Part shown: positions 59,550-64,000 of the stretch, in pieces | Position numbering within the stretch: the stretch's first letter is position 1 | Layout: every line of letters begins with the position of its first letter | NCBI GenBank assembly: GCA_023391635.1 | Contig: JAEWAQ010000012.1 | Location: 124,001-188,000 of the forward strand | DNA length: 64,000 nucleotides | DNA from: Bacillota bacterium | Lineage (GTDB): Bacteria; Bacillota; Bacilli; Paenibacillales; Paenibacillaceae | Reading direction: 5' to 3' | Translations under genes and position numbers: made by a program | The notes under the pieces: model-generated | Seen by the model: the letters and a program-made list of their open reading frames with translations, nothing else | Database searches by the model: none | Told to the model about the DNA's origin: nothing

Positions 59550-62237
59550 ATGAGTAACAAAAGAGAATTAGAAAAAAAAATAACGGACTATTTTGTTACT
59601 AACCAAGAGGAATGGACACAATTGGATTTTTCTCCAACGGGATTAATGAACGTTACAATTGTTAGTAATCGCTTTTCTGGCATGACTCAGTTAGAGCGAG
59701 TAGATGTTTTAAACGAGATTATTGGCGGTTCAAATGAATATGGGTTCATATACTTATTCACGGTTGGAGAAGCAACTGAACTAGAGTTGGTTTCATTTTC
59801 AACAAATGAGGAAAATTTACTTCCTAGGACATGGGGTGAGTTAGCAAGTGTTGTCCAGAATAATAATGATCTAAACTCAAATCTAAAAATAGAACCACTT
59901 AACAATGAAACTAGAACGGTAGCATTTTATTCTTACAAGGGTGGCGTAGGGAGGACAACTGCGCTTATTCATGTTGCTGCTATCCTTGCTAGAAGGGGCA
60001 ATAAGGTATTATTAGTGGATTTAGACTTAGAAGCACCTAGTTTACACATGCTATTTAAAAAAATGAATCCATCTCCCAAATTTGGGGTTGTTGATTATTT
60101 ATATGAACGTGCCTATTCGCCTGTAAACCAATATAATATTCATATTTCTGATGTCTTTGGTGAAATGCATTTGGAAAATACACCGGGGAGGTTATTCGTA
60201 ATTCCTTCTGGTAAAATTAACTATTCATATGTATCAAAAGTCGATGAACTACGAGTTGCGGCACTTCGTCAAAAGAATATTTGGAACAAGTTCAAAAATG
60301 ATGTTATTGCACAAATTCGTCCAGATATTATCTTAATTGATACAAGGACAGGGATAAATGAGTGGGGGGCATTTTCATTACTTGAAGCAGCAGATGACAT
60401 TATTCTGTTTATGTATCCCAATGAAGAAAACTTTGAAGGGCTTCGACTAATTTCAGAGGGGCTTGAGGCATTAAAAAGTGTTAAAAAGACTTTGAACTAT
60501 GTATTAACAAAAGTTCCATCTAATAAAGACGGTAAAAAGAGAGCAGAACAATATTGGGCAAGAATAAATGCATCTCGAGTAGTAGATGATCAATTTAGAG
60601 TTAACGAAGAGGTAGAAGAGTATAAAAGTGGTGAAAATGAAAGTGAAATTGAGAATGATGAGAATCCAATTGTAATACACTATAATTCAGATATTGCTCT
60701 TTCAGATTCTTATCCTGTTGATCATCTTATTTCATTATATGCACCAGTTGCAAATCTTATTGATGAAGAGACCGAACAAAACAAACTTAGGGTAATATTA
60801 TCTGGAACTAATAGATGGCAAATTATTGAATCATTAGAATTTGAATCTGTAGATGCAAAAGATGAGCGAAATGACTTGAGCAAAGTTTTTCAAAAGACTT
60901 CCGATTTTGAAAAATTTGTTGATGAAAACACTGCAGTAGTTCATGGACAAAAAGGGACAGGTAAGACAGCATTATACTGGATGCTTTTGAAGTATTTCGA
61001 ACAGTCTAAACGGCTTTCTAAAGGTCGACTAGATAAGGTAGTAGCTGTATCAGGACATGGACATTTTTCCGCTAGACCAATGAAAGAAGAGTTTCGGTAT
61101 TTCTATGAGAAATTAATGAAAAATCTTCCTTGGGAAACATTTTGGAGATCCTATGCAGTGATTAGGTTGTATATAGAAAATAAACTTCCTCCATTTCGGC
61201 AAGAGAAATATTCCACAATATACAATAATTTGAGAAAATTGGGTAAAAGTAATAAAAATTGGACGAACGAGCACACAAGCTTACTTCTGGAGTTAGCTTC
61301 TAGTTTAGATTTAAATATTCTTATTAAAGATTATTTGATTTATATAAATGATGAGTTCAAAAAGAAAGATCATTGTGTTTGGTTATTGTACGATGATCTA
61401 GACGAAGATATACAAGAAAGAAGCCTTTATCAATTTGATGCATTAGCAGGGTTATTTTATTTTATTCGATCAATTGATGGTCAAAAACTATCCAATATAA
61501 AATTTAAAGTTTTTATTCGAGAAGATATTTGGGAAAGACTCAATTTTACAAATAAGAGCCACTTCAATGGAAGAGATGTTCTACTACAATGGTCTAGAAT
61601 TGACTTTTTACGATTAGCTTTACGCCAATCACTGTATTCAGAGCAATATAAAGAATTAGTAGATAAGTTTTTCCCTGTGCAAGATATTGATAATGCTTCC
61701 GAAGAAGCCATTTTGAGCGCTCTTCAAATTCTTTGGGGGATGAGAAGAGAGAAAAATAGAAATTCAAAATACGTGGGTAGATGGGTGCATGAGAGGTTGA
61801 CAGATGCATCTGGAACCACATTTCCACGTGTCCTAGGATTGTTATTAAGTGCAGCTAAAGATCATGAACTCCAATACGTGAACCAAGTACATGTAACTTC
61901 ACCAACCGATAGACTGCTAAGAAGTCAATCATTAAATGCAGGATTAGTTCAAGCAGCGAAACATAGAAGCAACGAACTTAGGGAAGAGTATCCAGAATTA
62001 GAACGTGTCTTTAATAGGTTGTCCAACTTCCCAGATGTTTGCACCAAAAAAGAATTGGAAACATTATTTGCAGAAGGTTCCAGACAGGATAATAGTACAT
62101 TAGAAGATTTTATTGCTACAATTAAAAGCATTGGATTAGCTAGTGAGGATTTTGTAAAAAGTGAAATTCAATATAGATTCGCCGATATGTATGTTCATGG
62201 TTTTGGAATGAAGAGAAGCCATGGTAGAAAATTATAA
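59550..62237 (+). CDS. KGGVGR-type MinD/ParA-like ATPase fused to a second P-loop domain
   Basis: 895 residues. Residues 1-100 are a small alpha/beta domain (VTIVSNRFSGMTQLERVDVL, faintly BolA-like). Residues 120-410 form a MinD/ParA-like ATPase: variant Walker A YSYKGGVGRTT (130-137), LLVDLDLEAPS, and DIILIDTRTGI. Residues 455 onward form a second, AAA/STAND-like P-loop domain: VVHGQKGTGKTAL (466-473) and acidic Walker B VWLLYDDLDED (615-620), resembling the Sll1717 group. GTGGTGAG precedes the start. AT-rich throughout. Tandem NTPases beside a small helical gene are a common arrangement in antiviral systems; function is inferred from that. A terminator hairpin follows. Confidence 0.8.
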   Translation: MSNKRELEKKITDYFVTNQEEWTQLDFSPTGLMNVTIVSNRFSGMTQLERVDVLNEIIGGSNEYGFIYLFTVGEATELELVSFSTNEENLLPRTWGELASVVQNNNDLNSNLKIEPLNNETRTVAFYSYKGGVGRTTALIHVAAILARRGNKVLLVDLDLEAPSLHMLFKKMNPSPKFGVVDYLYERAYSPVNQYNIHISDVFGEMHLENTPGRLFVIPSGKINYSYVSKVDELRVAALRQKNIWNKFKNDVIAQIRPDIILIDTRTGINEWGAFSLLEAADDIILFMYPNEENFEGLRLISEGLEALKSVKKTLNYVLTKVPSNKDGKKRAEQYWARINASRVVDDQFRVNEEVEEYKSGENESEIENDENPIVIHYNSDIALSDSYPVDHLISLYAPVANLIDEETEQNKLRVILSGTNRWQIIESLEFESVDAKDERNDLSKVFQKTSDFEKFVDENTAVVHGQKGTGKTALYWMLLKYFEQSKRLSKGRLDKVVAVSGHGHFSARPMKEEFRYFYEKLMKNLPWETFWRSYAVIRLYIENKLPPFRQEKYSTIYNNLRKLGKSNKNWTNEHTSLLLELASSLDLNILIKDYLIYINDEFKKKDHCVWLLYDDLDEDIQERSLYQFDALAGLFYFIRSIDGQKLSNIKFKVFIREDIWERLNFTNKSHFNGRDVLLQWSRIDFLRLALRQSLYSEQYKELVDKFFPVQDIDNASEEAILSALQILWGMRREKNRNSKYVGRWVHERLTDASGTTFPRVLGLLLSAAKDHELQYVNQVHVTSPTDRLLRSQSLNAGLVQAAKHRSNELREEYPELERVFNRLSNFPDVCTKKELETLFAEGSRQDNSTLEDFIATIKSIGLASEDFVKSEIQYRFADMYVHGFGMKRSHGRKL

Positions 62238-62246
62238 CTCCCTTCT

Positions 62247-62276
62247 AGGCACCCAGTTTGGGTGCCTGCGGTTTAA
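62247..62276 (+). terminator. Terminator after the double-ATPase gene
   Basis: AGGCACCCA-GTT-TGGGTGCCT, a perfect nine-pair hairpin followed by GCGGTTT, ten bases after the stop. Confidence 0.75.
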
Positions 62277-62304
62277 AAGGATAATTAAAATTTGCTCAAC
62301 CATA

Positions 62305-62335
62305 TACGGTGAACTGTATCATATGTAACGGCAGA
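62305..62335. repeat. Dispersed intergenic repeat, copy 4 (divergent)
   Basis: ACGGTGAACTGTATCATATG then TAACGGCAG, similar to the copy at 28395 (GGTGAAC.TATCATA..TAACGGCA). Confidence 0.4.
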
Positions 62336-62351
62336 TTGCTTATTTGCGATC

Positions 62352-62573
62352 TTAGCCCTCTAAATCAACCAAGTCCAAAATCTCCCGAACATCATCGACA
62401 TGAAGAACTTCCGCGATTTTTTCAATGTGTCGGAAGTTGATATTTTGACGCTTGCCGTTTGAAAGTTCGCTTAGGGCAGCATGACGAATATCCGTGAGCC
62501 GAGAAAGTTCTCTTAGAGAAATCCCGTGTTTCTTGAGCAGCTCGGGGATCTTCACAACAACCGTTTTCTCCAC
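62352..62573 (-). CDS. Small XRE-family repressor
   Basis: 73 residues, a single helix-turn-helix: LLKKHGISLRELSRLTDIRH then AALSELSNGKRQNINFRHIE and KIAEVLHVDDVREILDL. This is the Cro/CI-like size of mobile-element repressors. It starts at GTG 62573 with GAGGTAG upstream. It is divergent from the RadC/JAB gene, with a large inverted repeat between them as the probable operator. Confidence 0.88.
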   Translation of the reverse strand: MEKTVVVKIPELLKKHGISLRELSRLTDIRHAALSELSNGKRQNINFRHIEKIAEVLHVDDVREILDLVDLEG

Positions 62574-62596
62574 CTACCTCACGCCTCCATTACCAG

Positions 62597-62654
62597 TTGA
62601 CTATACGCAAAAACGTACCATATAATAAATTTCAATATGGTACGTGAATGCGTA
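62597..62654 (+). promoter_or_regulatory. Promoter with a large inverted repeat between XRE and radC-like genes
   Basis: TTGACT (62597-62602), an 18-base spacer and TATAAT (62621-62626) drive the radC-like gene. Arms TACGCAAAAACGTACCATAT (62604) and ATATGGTACGTGAATGCGTA (62635-62654) are inverted, 16 of 20 matching, and flank the -10 element, so repressor binding would block it. Confidence 0.7.
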
Positions 62655-62675
62655 ACGGGACCGTTGGAGGTTAGC

Positions 62676-63164
62676 ATGAAGAATATCCAGCTGAAATATG
62701 TGAAGATCGTCCGCTTGAAACTAATCCGCGAGGCGGGATTCTTTACGCAGCCAAGGGTGGAATCTCCGGAGGATGCACATGAGGTGTTCCGGCAGTTTCT
62801 GGCGGAGGAGATGGACCGGGAGCATCTTGCTTTATTATGTCTGGACACGAAGCATAGACCGACAGCCATTCAGATCATCGCCGTGGGAACGCTGGATAGT
62901 GTGCTGATTCATCCGAGGGAAGTTTTCAAGACGGCTCTACTCGCCAATGCAGCTACGATTATCTGTGCTCATTGGCACCCGAGTGGAGACCCGGCGCCGA
63001 GTCCGGAGGATTTGAAGATAACGTACCGACTGATGCAAGTCGGTGAGCTGATGGGGATCAAACTACTAGATCATTTGATTCTGGGAGCGGACGGTTATTA
63101 CCTCAGCATGAAAGAGAGCGGTATAATGGAGAGCATGAGCACGATCAGGAGAATCGGAAAATAA
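62676..63164 (+). CDS. RadC/JAB-domain protein
   Basis: 162 residues, just the C-terminal JAB/MPN-like half of RadC. The zinc metalloprotease-type motif is AHWHPSGDPAPSPEDLKITY (H-x-H-x-SGDP..S..D), with the upstream Glu in RQFLAEEMDREH. Short RadC forms occur on integrative elements and in phages; enzymatic function is unproven. ATG 62676 has TTGGAGG upstream. Controlled from the operator shared with the XRE repressor. Confidence 0.9.
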   Translation: MKNIQLKYVKIVRLKLIREAGFFTQPRVESPEDAHEVFRQFLAEEMDREHLALLCLDTKHRPTAIQIIAVGTLDSVLIHPREVFKTALLANAATIICAHWHPSGDPAPSPEDLKITYRLMQVGELMGIKLLDHLILGADGYYLSMKESGIMESMSTIRRIGK

Positions 63165-63275
63165 ACACCACCAGCATATTAATATCAAATTGACGCGTAT
63201 AGTCTATTCAGACATCGGAGCGAGAAGCGGGGAAATGGTCATGAACAGATCAATTCCGCCGTAGGGGGTGGCTAG

Positions 63276-63533
63276 ATGCGTTGGAAAGAAGTCCAAGAGC
63301 GGTTTCCTAAGGAGTGGGTAGTTTTAGAGGCCAAGAAAGCCCATTCGGAAGGCGGACAACGATATATCGATGATGTCATCGTTATCGACTCGTTTGCGGA
63401 TTCAACGTCTGCACTGCGCCGCTACAGTGAATTGCATAAGGAAGACCCGTGGCGTGAGTATTGTTTTTTTCACACATCACGTCCAGAACTAATCGCTAGA
63501 GAACGTTACGTTGGCGTTCGGGGGCCGCGATGA
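63276..63533 (+). CDS. Small conserved protein of mobile-element type
   Basis: 85 residues, acidic, beta/alpha: RWKEVQERFPKEWVVLEAKK, GQRYIDDVIVIDSFADST, EYCFFHTSRPEL and a VRGPR end. I recall this type being followed by a small retropepsin-like aspartyl protease gene; here the next gene overlaps by four bases but is truncated. Function unknown; possibly one half of a two-gene module. ATG 63276 has AGGGGGTGG upstream. Confidence 0.7.
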   Translation: MRWKEVQERFPKEWVVLEAKKAHSEGGQRYIDDVIVIDSFADSTSALRRYSELHKEDPWREYCFFHTSRPELIARERYVGVRGPR

Positions 63534-63574
63534 TTTACACAGAGGATTATGGTCTTGTTTGGATATTGACTTAG
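63530..63574 (+). pseudogene. Truncated start of the partner gene (retropepsin-like?)
   Basis: ATG 63530 overlaps the previous stop (ATGA) and reads IYTEDYGLVWILT before a TAG. The overlap and the GL.WI start resemble small aspartyl-protease genes normally found here, but the DTG motif and the rest are gone. Confidence 0.4.
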
Positions 63575-63628
63575 CACATGGCTTTATGATAGATTTTTTT
63601 CAAATGGAACAAGAGTGAGGTGAGTGCG

Positions 63629-63709
63629 ATGGTTACCTTTCAGATCATGATCAATAAAACGAATAAAGGTGTTTCATCGCGCTCATCTACAGGCGGAGGC
63701 TTTCTTTAG
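63629..63709 (+). CDS. Possible 26-residue peptide
   Basis: ATG 63629 follows GAGGTGAG seven bases upstream and encodes VTFQIMINKTNKGVSSRSST then GGGFL. It is Ser/Gly-rich and ends 52 bases before a strong terminator. It may be a real small gene of the mobile region; no family known. Confidence 0.35.
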   Translation: MVTFQIMINKTNKGVSSRSSTGGGFL

Positions 63710-63760
63710 GATTAGCTGAGGAACGTGTTGTTTTCACGAACATGTTTTCAGTGAAGAGCC

Positions 63761-63795
63761 AAGACCGTGGTTAGATGATGCCATGGTCTTTTTTT
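63761..63795 (+). terminator. Strong terminator
   Basis: AAGACCGTGG-N10-CCATGGTCTT followed by TTTTT: nine of ten pairs with an excellent T-run. Confidence 0.85.
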
Positions 63796-63821
63796 GTGTT
63801 CAAAAATATGAAAAGGGGAAG

Positions 63822-64000
63822 ATGACCTTCAACAGAATTAGAATTGGCTACAGCGAACGACTTGAAACGTTCAAGCCGATTTTACGGGAAGCCTATCAAG
63901 CCGTATATAACTATCAGTTGGATCGTTCGCATGAATGTGAGTTGCAAATGCGCAAGGCCATTGATGCAACAAGGGAAACCTTGGAGTTGTTCGCTAACCT
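63822..64000 (+). CDS. Partial gene running off the window
   Basis: ATG 63822 has AAAAGGGGAA just upstream. The frame reads TFNRIRIGYSERLETFKPIL, REAYQAVYNYQLDRSHECEL and on to the window edge (at least 59 residues), helical and charged. It is incomplete, and I do not recognise the family. The context suggests mobile-element cargo. Confidence 0.55.
   Translation, partial: MTFNRIRIGYSERLETFKPILREAYQAVYNYQLDRSHECELQMRKAIDATRETLELFAN

Overview
The window looks like the chromosome of a Gram-positive, spore-forming Paenibacillaceae bacterium (Paenibacillus/Cohnella type). Evidence: GGAGG-type ribosome sites; a CwlJ-like germination hydrolase; YesM/YesN, LplB/LplC-type permeases and a LipO-type binding protein; YwbE next to RlmH; BioH/BioC biotin synthesis; a CsoR-type copper operator. 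By eye the first 25 kb is GC-rich. The stretch from about 55.8 to 62.3 kb is clearly AT-rich and probably foreign.

Layout. 0.2-6.7 kb: Crp/Fnr regulator, DUF4386 membrane protein, a copper P-type ATPase fused to an extra C-terminal metal-binding domain, SelO. 6.8-14.7 kb: a sugar-type ABC importer without its ATPase, a PHP metallohydrolase and a YesMN-type two-component pair. 14.8-25.6 kb: small housekeeping and regulatory genes, including a MerR/SDR pair with two matching 19-bp-spacer promoters, a TetR/YhgE-like pair with palindromes, a PurC-like enzyme, YwbE and RlmH. 25.6-42.8 kb: an accessory block between near-identical 26-base direct repeats, one of which is the 3' end of rlmH. It holds detoxification-type enzymes with their regulators, several broken genes, an initiator tRNA-Met, a complete BirA-controlled bioADBFHC operon and a frameshifted TPR gene. 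43.0-48.2 kb: a glycosyltransferase/ABC exporter cluster. 48.2-55.3 kb: a MalT-like regulator, a quinone-reductase-like enzyme, and a large 7TM/HPt/ATPase sensor with its response regulator.

55.9-64.0 kb is a mosaic accessory region that looks like a defence island. It contains a two-gene cassette whose first protein carries PD-(D/E)XK-like residues, remnants of cwlJ, an XRE regulator and a transposase, a HTH protein, a HEPN-like gene coupled to an 895-residue protein with two P-loops (a KGGVGR-type MinD-like domain and an Sll1717-like domain), then an XRE regulator divergent from a RadC/JAB protein over a large inverted repeat, and a truncated partner gene.

The strongest candidates for undescribed biology are the two AT-rich cassettes (55887-57310 and 59105-62237), the rlmH-associated direct repeats (an SCC-like attachment pattern with no recombinase visible), and a TPR gene split exactly at an A AAA AAG slippery heptamer. 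Functions come from reading motifs by eye; no database search was run.
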